Assembly: GCF_963666675.1 (NCBI RefSeq)
Contig: NZ_OY762929.1
Location: 3,852,001 to 3,916,000 of the forward strand
Length of the DNA stretch: 64,000 bases
Direction of reading: 5' to 3'
Origin: an uncultured Desulfobacter sp.
GTDB lineage: Bacteria; Desulfobacterota; Desulfobacteria; Desulfobacterales; Desulfobacteraceae
A program made the position numbers and the translations under genes. The stretch's first letter is position 1, and each line of letters starts with the position of its first letter. Below are positions 7,762 to 17,119 of the stretch, piece after piece. The notes under the pieces were generated by a model that saw only the letters and a program-made list of their open reading frames with translations, made no database searches and was not told where the DNA came from.

Positions 7762-9804
7762 GTGAATTACTTTTTCGAAACATTGCGATATGTTGATAGT
7801 ATAAAAATTTGCATTCATGCTATACTTAATAAAATCGGGGCCCAAGGAGATAAAGCGGGAATCGGAACTATGGAATGCTTCTTTATTGATAGCTCGCCGG
7901 TTAATCCCAACTATTTAATTAAAAAAATGATGTCTCTTGCTTGGATTAAAAAGCTGGATTTTACCTATGCAGAAATCCGAGATGACTCCGGAATACTAAT
8001 GGGCCTGAAAGTACTGTATTTCGATATGCAAACAGTGTTGGACTCAATTCTTTCTGATAAGAAATACAGCTATCTGTTTAAAAAAGATATATCACCATAC
8101 TTTTTTTTATACCTCAAAAAGGAAATTACCAATACAGTAGTCCCTTATGATGGTGTAGTGCAGCCTTTTTTGTTAACTTTATTAAAAATAAATGTTTGCA
8201 AACATATGATCAAAAAACAGCCATCTTCGATCCATAAAAAGAATATTTTTTTTATGGAAAATCGTTTATGGAAAAAAGCGATTGCACAATATGCAAAATA
8301 CACAGGGATTGAGATAGTTTGGACCAGGCAAAAATTTTCACTATCCCGGTTTATTCGCAAGCAATTGAATGACAATCCCAACATACGGCATAGCCTAAAA
8401 CTTCTGATCAACAGAAAAAAGGGTATGTCAACCCAGAATGTGGTTAAATCTGCCGTACCGTTAATTTCAATTGAAAGTTTTGGGCATATTAATTTATTTA
8501 AAAAAGAACTTTTTTCTGAGCTGTCATTTTTCATTCAATCAGAATTGTGCCATAAGAATCTTTTATTATATTCAAAATTCTCACAACTATCCTCTGAGCA
8601 GAGAGAAGAACTCAAGGCGAGTGGAATTAGCTTCATTTCAATGAATCCGAGTGCGGACAAAAAAGCAGAGGTTTTAATCTATTCACCGAACCTAAAAAAC
8701 AAATTTAAACCAACAAAAATCAATTATAAGCCCACTGAAAAAAGAGAAGCTATATACTTACAGACCCAAGAAAAAAAATATCATTTTTTTAAAAATTACT
8801 GGTTTGATTTTTTTTCTAAAACCAATTCAAAAATACATGTAACGCAATTTAGATGGGACAATCAGCATATTCCAATTACTGATGCACTGAACGAACTGGG
8901 TGGGATTAGTACCCTGTGGCAAACATCGCACTTTGATCTCGCATCACCGGTTACCTCTGTCTTCGTAGATATATTATTCAGTTTTTCTCTTGAGAATGAT
9001 TTAGTTGAAAAAGAACAAGGGTCCTCCATCAAATATCATGTTGCCACCGGATATTTGCAAGATTATAGATTTAATTTAGTTAAACCAATGGCTGAGAAGA
9101 TACGAAAAAAGCTTCGCGCTAACGGGGCGGAAAAAATAATTTCTTTTTTCGACGAGAACTCTACTTTGGATGAAAGATGGTCTCATGGAAACTCATTTGC
9201 TTGTAAACAGTATGCTTTTTTATTAGAAAAATTATTAGAGAACCCATGGCTGGGAGTTGTTTTTAAACCTAAAAAACCCCAGACATTACGAGCAAGGCTT
9301 CATGAAATTGATGAACTGATTGAAAAAGCTATAGCAACGGGAAGATGCCATTTTTGTATTGATGAGGTTTATGGTTTACCTCCTGCGCTGGGTGCATTTG
9401 CCTCTGACATTGCGGTTCATGGAAACATGGCAGCAGGTACAGCGGGAGTAGAAGCGGCTTTATGCGGTGTTCCAACGTTGCTTCTTGATTATGAAAACTG
9501 GGAATATAGCCGATTAAACCAACTCGGTAAAAATGAAGTTGTATTCAATAATTGGGAATCTTTATGGCGTTCATTATTATCGCATTGGAATTCCAAGACA
9601 GGTATTGCAAATCTCGGTAACTGGCAACCATTGCTAAATCAATTGGATCCCTTTCAGGACGGAAAAGCAGCACAAAGAATGGGAAATTATCTGAAGTGGC
9701 TTATACAGGGATATGAACAAGGGTTAAAAAAAGAAACCATATTAAGTGATGCCGCGGAAAGATATTGTAAACGCTGGGGGAAGGATAAGATTTCGGTTTG
9801 GTAA
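7762..9804 (+). CDS. long surface-carbohydrate protein with C-terminal GT-B-like part
   Basis: A 680-residue cytoplasmic protein; GTG start with AAGAGGA nine bases upstream. No family was recognised with certainty in the N-terminal 400 residues, which are lysine-rich and AT-rich in codon choice. The last 250 residues look like the nucleotide-sugar half of a GT-B glycosyltransferase or a CDP-glycerol transferase relative: LGVVFKPKKP, then SDIAVHGNMAAGTAGVEAAL, then CGVPTLLLDY. The proteins at 10634 and 23364 share this size and a similar C-terminal plan. It probably makes or extends a surface glycan. Donor and acceptor cannot be named. Confidence 0.5.
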   Translation: MNYFFETLRYVDSIKICIHAILNKIGAQGDKAGIGTMECFFIDSSPVNPNYLIKKMMSLAWIKKLDFTYAEIRDDSGILMGLKVLYFDMQTVLDSILSDKKYSYLFKKDISPYFFLYLKKEITNTVVPYDGVVQPFLLTLLKINVCKHMIKKQPSSIHKKNIFFMENRLWKKAIAQYAKYTGIEIVWTRQKFSLSRFIRKQLNDNPNIRHSLKLLINRKKGMSTQNVVKSAVPLISIESFGHINLFKKELFSELSFFIQSELCHKNLLLYSKFSQLSSEQREELKASGISFISMNPSADKKAEVLIYSPNLKNKFKPTKINYKPTEKREAIYLQTQEKKYHFFKNYWFDFFSKTNSKIHVTQFRWDNQHIPITDALNELGGISTLWQTSHFDLASPVTSVFVDILFSFSLENDLVEKEQGSSIKYHVATGYLQDYRFNLVKPMAEKIRKKLRANGAEKIISFFDENSTLDERWSHGNSFACKQYAFLLEKLLENPWLGVVFKPKKPQTLRARLHEIDELIEKAIATGRCHFCIDEVYGLPPALGAFASDIAVHGNMAAGTAGVEAALCGVPTLLLDYENWEYSRLNQLGKNEVVFNNWESLWRSLLSHWNSKTGIANLGNWQPLLNQLDPFQDGKAAQRMGNYLKWLIQGYEQGLKKETILSDAAERYCKRWGKDKISVW

Positions 9805-9844
9805 CATTGCCATATTTTCATAACATCAAAGGGTAACAATTCTC

Positions 9845-10618
9845 ATGGAAAATAATTTATCGCCACGGTTTTGTGATGAAAATTTAGGACTGCATTGGCA
9901 GGTCGATGAGACAAAGGATAGTTTCAGACGCTTAAAAAAACATTTGGAATTCAACACGAATTTTAAAAAATATTTTGAAGAGGCCATGAATCGTATTGTT
10001 CTCCCGGAAAATGCGATCATCGTCGACATTGGTGCTGGTGTAGGGTGGACCAGTGCGCTCCTTGCGTCCAAACCAAATGTGGATAAAGTATATGTTGTAG
10101 AGCCGAGTAAAAATAGATTGAACAAAGTTGAGTTCGTAGCAAATCATTTTAATGCGCCGCAAAAAAAAATAGTTAAAATAGACGGTTCTTTCCAAGATAT
10201 AAAAATCAAGGAAAAAGTTGATCTGGTGGTAATGACGGGATCTTTTCACCATTGTTGGGATAAAGATCTATATTCTCTGTTTCGTAACATTAAGGACCTA
10301 CTGAAATCTTCTCCGGGAAAAGGGCGCGTACTGATTGCCAATGAACATTATGTTACTCGTTTTTGGACATTCAAGCAGATGCTTTCATGGATAAAGCATT
10401 TTGCCGATCGCTCATCGCTTTATTATGGCCCAGGAAAATGGCGGGCACCTTACCCGTTTGATGGTGAACATTGGAGAAGTAGGAAAGAAATAGAACAAAT
10501 TTTCAAGCAATACGGATTTTCCTATGACATTTATGTGCACGATGGAGATTTGTGTAAAGATAAATCCAACCTATATCAAAGAGTCGGATGGAAATATTAT
10601 CACGCAGTCCTATCCTAA
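9845..10618 (+). CDS. class I SAM-dependent methyltransferase
   Basis: A 257-residue Rossmann methyltransferase with motif I as IIVDIGAGVGWTSALLA around residues 57-73, an acidic strand-2 end (VYVVEPSKNRL), and the tract VVMTGSFHHCWDKD at motif IV. It lies between two long GT-B-like proteins, 40 bases after the first and 15 before the second, so it is probably in the same transcript. Methylation of a glycan chain or sugar precursor is likely from the context. The substrate is unknown. Confidence 0.7.
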   Translation: MENNLSPRFCDENLGLHWQVDETKDSFRRLKKHLEFNTNFKKYFEEAMNRIVLPENAIIVDIGAGVGWTSALLASKPNVDKVYVVEPSKNRLNKVEFVANHFNAPQKKIVKIDGSFQDIKIKEKVDLVVMTGSFHHCWDKDLYSLFRNIKDLLKSSPGKGRVLIANEHYVTRFWTFKQMLSWIKHFADRSSLYYGPGKWRAPYPFDGEHWRSRKEIEQIFKQYGFSYDIYVHDGDLCKDKSNLYQRVGWKYYHAVLS

Positions 10619-10633
10619 ACAGAGTCTTGAAAT

Positions 10634-12580
10634 TTGAAGAATCCTGCGACAGAAATGAAAGAGTTAATTGTTTTCCGAACACACAAAGATATAAATTTGT
10701 TTTTCAGGTCTTTTGGAAAACAATATTTGATGAAAAAAAACATTATGGTTTTAGCTTGTTCGCTAAGAGCCCAGGCTATATTGTTGCAGCAAGGTGTTCA
10801 ATATCAAACGACACTTCCCTATTTTGGCCGCAAGGGGCATGAAAGTTGTTTAGCTGCTTCAAATGTTTTGATAAACGCCATACGTCAAAGATTGCGTTTA
10901 GGAGAATTAGAGCGAATTGAAAGGGGATATGTCAATACATTTATTTTTCATCTTCGCCGGTTAATTCATTACCTATTATTCTCAGTTGAAGTGTTGCATC
11001 AGGCGTTTCAAATAATTGAGCCTGGTAAGATTATTACAGTGGCTCAGAAGAATCAGATTGTTCCTTGGTATCTATCTTTTGATGAAAAAAATATTTGGCA
11101 ATCCATAGTGTCACAATTCAGTGACAAGCATGCCGTTGTATTTGAGCACATTCCTACAGATAAATTGTGCAAAAAAAAAGCGTTATCTCAAAGAATTAAA
11201 GCCGTGCTTAAAAATGAGGTTAGATCTCTTGCCTTTTTCTTGAACCTATTCTTGTATGAAAAATTGAGTCTTAATCGAAAATATCTCCTTTGTGTATCCA
11301 TGGATTATAACATGGTGGATGTGGTCACGGCTTTCCAAAACGCTTATGACGATGTGGGGGTCGCGTGCCTGAACAACAGCAATTACCTGAAGGATATGCT
11401 TTGCTCTTTTAAAAGTCGTGGTCGATTTTTGAATTTCTTGTCTTTACCCGTCTCTTTATCTGCCGGTGAAAAAAAAGATTTTTTGCATTCGCTAAATAAA
11501 GATATTCTTAATGTTATCGGATTATTATCAGACAAACAAGGAATAGCCACTTATAGGGCAGTCGATTTATCCTCTTTAATAATCTCATATATGGAGCAAT
11601 CCTTAGTTCCCATCTTATTAGAACAATACGGTCGGACTCTCAACCTGAATAAGCTGTTGGATCGTTCACATCCAGCCTTGGTATTGTCCCAGTATGCCAT
11701 TAACAGTTCGGATGATTTAGGCGCTTTGTGTGATAAAAAAAAGATCCCCGCATTGATGATTTCACATGGATCTCATGTTCCGCCCAAGAATGAATTTGAA
11801 ACCATTGAGTGGCAGGAGCACGGCAGAGGATTAATGAATACCCAGTACCCCTATGTTGCACTTCAGAGTCCCTGGGCACATAAATATCTATCCGTCCTAC
11901 CCTGTGATTCAACACTGCTTAAAACCGGGCCGTTGCTGTTCGGCAAAAAAATAGACGCTTCAAAAAATAAAACGGATTTAAGGAGACGGATTCTTCCATC
12001 CATGGAGAATAAGCATATTCTGCTCCACGCAGGAACGCCCAAATATTCATCGTCGTCAAGATTTTATGTATACGAAACAGCGGACGAATACATCAATAAT
12101 ATCATCGAGTTGATTGGTGCCGTTGAAAAAATTGAAAATGCTTATTTAATTGTACGATTCAGACCTGACAGTAATCTTTCTACACAGGATTTAAGCCGAT
12201 TATTGCCTCATTCAGACTGCTACAGTATTCATTCCCAGGGGGCTTTTTCGGACTACTTGCTGTTATCAGATCTACTGATCAGTTACTCGTCCACCACCAT
12301 TGAAGAGGCACTGCAAAATAAAATCCCCGTACTTCAATATGATCCCCAAGGCAAATATCAGCACATACCAGGAGAAGTATTGAAGACAGAAAACGAGATA
12401 GCAGTCAACAGTTGCTATTTTATCGGGAATCAAAAAGATTTGAAGAGGGGAATTTCATGGATTATAGACCACCATTTAACAAAGCAAAAAGATCTGGAAG
12501 ATATTTGGCAGAGACACCGGTTTCCTGAAGAAAAATTGATTGACCTGCCGGCCTTTTTTGCGGATCGGTTTCAAGCCTAA
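10634..12580 (+). CDS. long surface-carbohydrate protein with C-terminal GT-B-like part
   Basis: A 648-residue protein. The frame opens at TTG 10634; ATG 10655 (MKELIVFRTHKD) is a likely alternative start. The C-terminal third shows LHAGTPKYSSSS, VRFRPDSNLS, and the donor-binding type tract LLISYSSTTIEEAL then KIPVLQYD. This is the pattern of GT-B enzymes and CDP-glycerol transferases. No membrane segment or signal is visible. It resembles the proteins at 7762 and 23364 in layout. By context it is a glycosyltransferase or glycan phosphotransferase of the surface polysaccharide. The exact reaction is not known. Confidence 0.5.
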   Translation: MKNPATEMKELIVFRTHKDINLFFRSFGKQYLMKKNIMVLACSLRAQAILLQQGVQYQTTLPYFGRKGHESCLAASNVLINAIRQRLRLGELERIERGYVNTFIFHLRRLIHYLLFSVEVLHQAFQIIEPGKIITVAQKNQIVPWYLSFDEKNIWQSIVSQFSDKHAVVFEHIPTDKLCKKKALSQRIKAVLKNEVRSLAFFLNLFLYEKLSLNRKYLLCVSMDYNMVDVVTAFQNAYDDVGVACLNNSNYLKDMLCSFKSRGRFLNFLSLPVSLSAGEKKDFLHSLNKDILNVIGLLSDKQGIATYRAVDLSSLIISYMEQSLVPILLEQYGRTLNLNKLLDRSHPALVLSQYAINSSDDLGALCDKKKIPALMISHGSHVPPKNEFETIEWQEHGRGLMNTQYPYVALQSPWAHKYLSVLPCDSTLLKTGPLLFGKKIDASKNKTDLRRRILPSMENKHILLHAGTPKYSSSSRFYVYETADEYINNIIELIGAVEKIENAYLIVRFRPDSNLSTQDLSRLLPHSDCYSIHSQGAFSDYLLLSDLLISYSSTTIEEALQNKIPVLQYDPQGKYQHIPGEVLKTENEIAVNSCYFIGNQKDLKRGISWIIDHHLTKQKDLEDIWQRHRFPEEKLIDLPAFFADRFQA

Positions 12581-12597
12581 CTCTATGGAATAAAAAA

Positions 12598-13785
12598 ATG
12601 AATTTAAATATTTTGATAATCGGTGCAGGGATGTATGTATGTGGCAGGGGCACCAACGAATATGGAACCATTTTGCCTGCGCTGTGTGAGTATCAACGTC
12701 AAACTAACCCCCTAGGACATATCTTTTTGGCTTCTACTCACTATGGTTCCATTCCCATTGTGGAGAAGAAACTAAACGAATTAAATCTTCGTATGGGAAC
12801 AAATTTATCGCTGACCTGTTTTCCCCAAGAACCTGGTCAAGATGACAAGGGAAATTATAAAAAAGCCCTGGAGGAAATTCCCAGGCCTGCGGCCGCTATA
12901 GTAGTTGTCCCGGATCAGCTTCATGCAAAGATTGCAACGGATTGTTTAAATGCCGGTCTACACACATTGATTGTCAAGCCCATGACGCCAGATCTGGAAA
13001 GTGCCAGACAATTAATCGCACTGCAGAAAAAAACAGGGCTCTACGGTGCGGTTGAATTCCATAAGCGTTATGACCGGGCCAACTTAAAATTGAAAGAGGC
13101 ACTTGCATCCGGAAAATTGGGAGAACCGCTCTATTTTATCGTAGAGTATAGCCAGCGTAAAAGCATTCCGGCTGAAGTATTTACTCCATGGGTGGATCAA
13201 ACCAACATATTTCAATATTTAGGCGTACATTATGTGGATATCATCTATTTTGTGACCGGAGCCAGACCCAAACGGGCGATGGCAATAGGCCAGTACGGAT
13301 GGCTCAGGCAAAAAGGGATAGACGGATATGACGCCGTGCACGGGGTGATTGAGTGGGAAACCGCCCAGCACCAACGATTCATATCCATGATCTGCACCAA
13401 CTGGATCGACCCGGAATCAACTTCGGCCATGTCGGATCAAAAAATCAAAGTAATTGGTACAAAAGGCCGGTATGAGTCGGATCAAAAACACCGGGGCATC
13501 ACCATCGTGAGTGACGATCATGGGATAGAAGAACCGAATCCTGACTTTTGCTCGGCCTACCCGGCAGGGCCGGATACATTCTCCTATCAGGGGTATGGAA
13601 TTCAAAGTGTACAAACCTTTATTGAAGACACTATTCAAGTGGAAACCGGTGCGGTTGACATAAGGACGTTGGAGGCACTGCGCCCCTGCTTTAATGATTG
13701 CCTGGTATCAACAGCTGTAATTGAAGCAATAAATAACAGCTTGCTGCATCATGGCGAATGGCAGGACATCACATTAAGTGTATAA
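12598..13785 (+). CDS. Gfo/Idh/MocA-family oxidoreductase
   Basis: A 395-residue, somewhat long Gfo/Idh/MocA protein. The N-terminus has ILIIGAGMYVCGRG, a modified GxGxxG loop, followed by AAIVVVPDQLHAKIA and the catalytic-lysine motif LIVKPMTPDLE in place of the usual EKP. The C-terminal domain includes FQYLGVHYVDIIYFVTG. It starts 17 bases after the preceding gene and is the first gene of the ulosonate-like set. The VKP variant and the altered nucleotide loop suggest a divergent subfamily. Its TAA lies in the end of a dispersed repeat at 13782-13846. Confidence 0.75.
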   Translation: MNLNILIIGAGMYVCGRGTNEYGTILPALCEYQRQTNPLGHIFLASTHYGSIPIVEKKLNELNLRMGTNLSLTCFPQEPGQDDKGNYKKALEEIPRPAAAIVVVPDQLHAKIATDCLNAGLHTLIVKPMTPDLESARQLIALQKKTGLYGAVEFHKRYDRANLKLKEALASGKLGEPLYFIVEYSQRKSIPAEVFTPWVDQTNIFQYLGVHYVDIIYFVTGARPKRAMAIGQYGWLRQKGIDGYDAVHGVIEWETAQHQRFISMICTNWIDPESTSAMSDQKIKVIGTKGRYESDQKHRGITIVSDDHGIEEPNPDFCSAYPAGPDTFSYQGYGIQSVQTFIEDTIQVETGAVDIRTLEALRPCFNDCLVSTAVIEAINNSLLHHGEWQDITLSV

Positions 13786-13846
13786 CAGCCATGTGCTGAA
13801 CTGGCATAGCACCTGCCGGGCACAGACCACAGTGAAAGTTGTACGA
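13782..13846 (-). repeat. dispersed inverted-repeat family, partial copy (R7)
   Basis: Begins ATAACAGCCATGTGCTGA and continues with CATAGCAC, TGCC and CCACAGTGAAAG. It matches base by base much of the copy at 61071-61166, in the same inverted orientation. The opening TAA is the stop codon of the upstream oxidoreductase. The hairpin half of the unit is degenerate after 13846. Confidence 0.6.
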
Positions 13847-13928
13847 TCAGAGCAACCTCACTATATGTTCTTATAAAATCAAAGCTGAAAATTTGTGTAA
13901 CCTTTCAATGTGAAGGAAATCAAAAAAG

Positions 13929-14975
13929 ATGGAACAATCCCAATTGATTGATGCGGACAACATCAAAATATTAATTTCAGAGAGTCTTAAAAAGGAGGGG
14001 GTGGATGAGACAGGCGCAAACCATGTGGCGGAAGGTTTGGTGCACGCCTCTTTGAGAGGGGTAGACTCCCACGGCATTCGATTACTCCCACATTATCTAA
14101 AAGGATTGAAAGCCGGCCGTATTAATCCGGCCCCGCACTATAAATTTAATAAAAACAGTGCCGCGGCAGGCGTTCTGGATGCAGATGACGCCTTTGGCCA
14201 TGCCGCCGGCATGGAAGCCGTAAAACATGCGGTTTCCATGGCGAAGGAGACTGGAATGGGGGCGGTCGCCGTAAAACGTTCAACCCATTTCGGAGCAGCT
14301 TCTTTTTTTGCTCTGGATATTGCTCAGCAAGGAATGATTGGCATGAGTTTTACCAATGCGGACTCATTGATTGTTCCAACAGCAGCGAAGTCCCGCTTTC
14401 TGGGAAACAATCCCATTTGTTTTACCGCACCGTGCGAAGGCGAAGATCCTATCTGTCTGGATATGGCGACCAGCGTCATTACATTCAACAAAGTGCTGCA
14501 ACTAAAAGAGGAAAACAAACCAATCCCCCCAAGTGTCGGGGCCGATGCCGAAGGCCTTGAAACTACGGACGCTGAAAAAGTTGTACAGCTGCTTCCGGTG
14601 GGAGGATATAAGGGCTATGGGCTGAGTTTTATGGTGGAAGTTTTTTGTGCGCTGTTGACGGGGATGCCCTTTGGACCTCATATCTCAAGAATGTATGATG
14701 CGCCGATTCACGAAAAACGCAATCTGGGACATTTTGTCATGGCTATGAACATTGAGGCATTTATTGAGCCTGGCGTGTTCAAGCACAATATGAAGCAGAT
14801 GGTATCGCAATTACGTAATGCACCGGCTGTGGATCCCAATGTGCCGGTACAGGTCGCCGGAGACCCTGAAAAAAAGACTGCAAAAGAGCGTCTCAAGAAT
14901 GGCATTCCACTGAGGCCTGTGGATGTGGCGTTTTACAAACAGGTGGCAAAAGATTACGACCTTCCGTTATTTTAA
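13929..14975 (+). CDS. Ldh-family (malate/L-sulfolactate-type) NAD(P)-dependent 2-oxo-acid dehydrogenase
   Basis: A 348-residue protein of the Ldh family (MDH2/YiaK/AllD/ComC type), which interconverts 2-hydroxy and 2-oxo acids. Hallmarks are HASLRGVDSHGIRLLPHYL near residue 40, VKRSTHFGAASFFA with the conserved His, LDMATS, and GGYKGYGLSFMVEV. Length is normal. AAGGAAA lies just before the ATG. In this operon it could reduce the 2-oxo group of a ulosonic or related sugar acid, or make a small hydroxy-acid substituent. Either role is inference. It is followed 19 bases later by a cytidylyltransferase. Confidence 0.8.
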   Translation: MEQSQLIDADNIKILISESLKKEGVDETGANHVAEGLVHASLRGVDSHGIRLLPHYLKGLKAGRINPAPHYKFNKNSAAAGVLDADDAFGHAAGMEAVKHAVSMAKETGMGAVAVKRSTHFGAASFFALDIAQQGMIGMSFTNADSLIVPTAAKSRFLGNNPICFTAPCEGEDPICLDMATSVITFNKVLQLKEENKPIPPSVGADAEGLETTDAEKVVQLLPVGGYKGYGLSFMVEVFCALLTGMPFGPHISRMYDAPIHEKRNLGHFVMAMNIEAFIEPGVFKHNMKQMVSQLRNAPAVDPNVPVQVAGDPEKKTAKERLKNGIPLRPVDVAFYKQVAKDYDLPLF

Positions 14976-14994
14976 TGCATTTGAAGGATTCGAC

Positions 14995-15723
14995 ATGAGT
15001 ACAATAAAAACAATCGCAATGATACCGGCTCGAATCGGCAGTACCCGCCTGAAGATGAAAAATCTGGCCTTGATTAATGGACACCCCATGATTTCGTACA
15101 CCATCAAAGCGGCCAAAGAAGCCAAGGTGTTTGACCGTATCATTCTTAATTCAGACCACCCTGTTTTTAAAGAAATCGCCCAACGATATGGTGTTGAGTT
15201 CTACCACAGACCTTCTGAGCTTGGCAGTTCCACAACCAAATCAGATGATGTGGTCATGGATTTTATCGACAAAAACCCTTGCGATGCGGTGGCCTGGGTT
15301 AATCCCACGTCTCCTTTGCAGCAGGGCAAAGAGGTCGCCGATGTGGTGCACTACTTCAAAGATGAAAACCTGGATTCATTGATTACGGTGAAAGACGAAC
15401 AGGTTCATTGTATTCATCAGGAGGCCCCCGTCAACTTTGACATTGAAGGACTGTTTGCACAGACACAGGATCTGGTGCCGGTTCAGCCTTTTGTCTATTC
15501 GGTAATGATGTGGCGGACCGAGCCCTTTATAAAAGATTACAAGGAAAAAGGGTTTGCATTCTTTTGTGGAAAAACAGGATATTATCCGGTCAGCAAGTTT
15601 ACGTCAGTGATCATTAAGACTCAAACGGATTTAATGCTGGCAGAATTTTTGCTCCAAAGCCTTTCCCGGCAGGAGGAGTATCAGGTCTCCTATGATGAAT
15701 TAACAAAAGGAATAGATGAATAA
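14995..15723 (+). CDS. NeuA-like cytidylyltransferase (second copy)
   Basis: A 242-residue member of the acylneuraminate/KDO cytidylyltransferase fold. The start ATG 14995 is chosen because AAGGA lies six bases upstream; the frame is open further back inside the previous gene. The CTP-binding signature is IPARIGSTRLKMKN at residues 10-23, with INGHPMISYTIKAA, LNSDHPVFKEIAQRYG, RPSELG and WVNPTSPLQ following. It activates a 2-ulosonic acid as a CMP derivative, presumably the product of the aldolase encoded downstream. It differs from the neuA at 4411 and overlaps the next gene by 8 bases. Confidence 0.75.
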   Translation: MSTIKTIAMIPARIGSTRLKMKNLALINGHPMISYTIKAAKEAKVFDRIILNSDHPVFKEIAQRYGVEFYHRPSELGSSTTKSDDVVMDFIDKNPCDAVAWVNPTSPLQQGKEVADVVHYFKDENLDSLITVKDEQVHCIHQEAPVNFDIEGLFAQTQDLVPVQPFVYSVMMWRTEPFIKDYKEKGFAFFCGKTGYYPVSKFTSVIIKTQTDLMLAEFLLQSLSRQEEYQVSYDELTKGIDE

Positions 15724-17119
15724 CGTGTCAAAATCATGTTCCATCATTATCCGGACAAAAAATGAGGAGCGGTGGATCGTTCCCTGTCTTAAGGCGGTAT
15801 ATGAACAAAGATACCGCGATTTTGAAGTCATTATTGTGGACAATGAAAGTACGGACAGAACACTGGAAAAGGTCCGGCAGTTCCCGGTGGACAAAGTGGT
15901 GACCTGCACGGATTATCTGCCGGGTAAAGCCTTGAACATCGGGGTTGAAGCGTCCAACGGTCAATGCGTGGTATGCCTTTCCGGACATTGTATCCCGGTC
16001 AATGACCAGTGGCTGGGAAACCTGGTAGCCAATATGGCGGACCCGCAGTTTGCCGGAGCCTATGGAAGACAGGAACCCATGGATTTTACACCGGCTTCGG
16101 ATAAAAGAGACCTTTTGACCATTTTTGGCCAGGACCGGCGGATTCAAATCAAGGACAGCTTTTTTCATAATGCCAACAGCGTGATCCGGCGCGAATTGTG
16201 GGAACAACATCCCTTTGACAATCAAATTTCCAATATTGAAGACCGCCTTTGGGCACAGAAAATGATTCAACTGGGATATCGGCTGGTTTACGATCCCACG
16301 GCCAGTGTGTATCACTATCACGGCATTCATCAGAACGGTAACACAACACGGTGCAATAACGTGGTCAGAATCCTGGAAAATCTTAATGGCAATTTTGTAT
16401 CCGGTAATCTGGACCCTGAACATCTGCTTACCGTCGCAATTATTCCGTTGAAAGGGCCTGTCCGGATGATGGGAGAAACATCGACCTTACACATGGCCAT
16501 CCAGGATGCAAAATCTGCGCAATACATAAATAAAATCATTGTTGCCACAGATAATGAAGCTGTTGCGCAAACAGCCAGGGAACTGGGTGCGGAAGCCCCT
16601 TTTCTGCGCCCCCCGGAACTTTCAAGGGATTATGTAGGAATAGAGGCAGTGTTGAAATACACCCTGGAGCAGATAGAACAAATCGGGATCTATCCCGATT
16701 TGGTTGTGAATTTAGAGGTAACTTTTCCTTTCCGCCCCAAGGGGTTAATCGACGGTATGGTACGCAGAACGGTGATCGAAGATTTAGATAGTGTCATCGC
16801 GGTCAAACCGGAAAACCGCTCAATATGGCAGGAAGATGAAAAAAAGACCATTCAGCGCCTGGATAGCGGATATGTGCCCCGGCTTTACAAAGAACGCACC
16901 TTTGTTGGATTAAAAGGGCTGTGCTGTGTCACCCGGGCTCAATTTTTAAGGGAGGAACATTTGCTGGGGGACAAAATCGGGCTTTTTGAAGTGGATAACC
17001 CGTTCTCCAATATAGAAATCCGGGAGGAACTGGATTTTCAGTTGGCGGAACAGATCTCTGCCAACTGGCAGCTTAGAAAAAATATTGACACAGAAAGGTA
17101 TGAAGCCAAATGGGTTTAA
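15716..17119 (+). CDS. GT2 glycosyltransferase fused to a degenerate cytidylyltransferase-like domain
   Basis: A 467-residue two-domain protein. Residues 1 to about 235 form a GT-A family 2 glycosyltransferase: SIIIRTKNEERWIVPCL, VIIVDNESTDRT, and LSGHCIP where many GT2 enzymes have DXD. From about residue 238 a second domain follows the NeuA/KdsB fold (IIVATDNEAVAQTARELGAE, LRPPELSRDY, VVNLEVTFPFRPKG), but its signature is IPLKGPVRMMGETS instead of ARxGSxxxxxKN. The loss of the arginine and the KN end suggests the domain binds CMP-sugar or is regulatory and may not be catalytic. It overlaps both neighbours (8 and 10 bases). Fusion of donor-activating and transferring folds is unusual. Confidence 0.75.
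   Translation: MNNVSKSCSIIIRTKNEERWIVPCLKAVYEQRYRDFEVIIVDNESTDRTLEKVRQFPVDKVVTCTDYLPGKALNIGVEASNGQCVVCLSGHCIPVNDQWLGNLVANMADPQFAGAYGRQEPMDFTPASDKRDLLTIFGQDRRIQIKDSFFHNANSVIRRELWEQHPFDNQISNIEDRLWAQKMIQLGYRLVYDPTASVYHYHGIHQNGNTTRCNNVVRILENLNGNFVSGNLDPEHLLTVAIIPLKGPVRMMGETSTLHMAIQDAKSAQYINKIIVATDNEAVAQTARELGAEAPFLRPPELSRDYVGIEAVLKYTLEQIEQIGIYPDLVVNLEVTFPFRPKGLIDGMVRRTVIEDLDSVIAVKPENRSIWQEDEKKTIQRLDSGYVPRLYKERTFVGLKGLCCVTRAQFLREEHLLGDKIGLFEVDNPFSNIEIREELDFQLAEQISANWQLRKNIDTERYEAKWV

Noticed and set aside
15734..16423. 229-codon frame on the minus strand opposite the GT2 fusion gene
   Set aside because: It lies wholly within a well-supported gene on the + strand and shows no protein family features. 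Similar shadows over guaA (60111-60803) and ehrD (51162-51725) were dismissed for the same reason.
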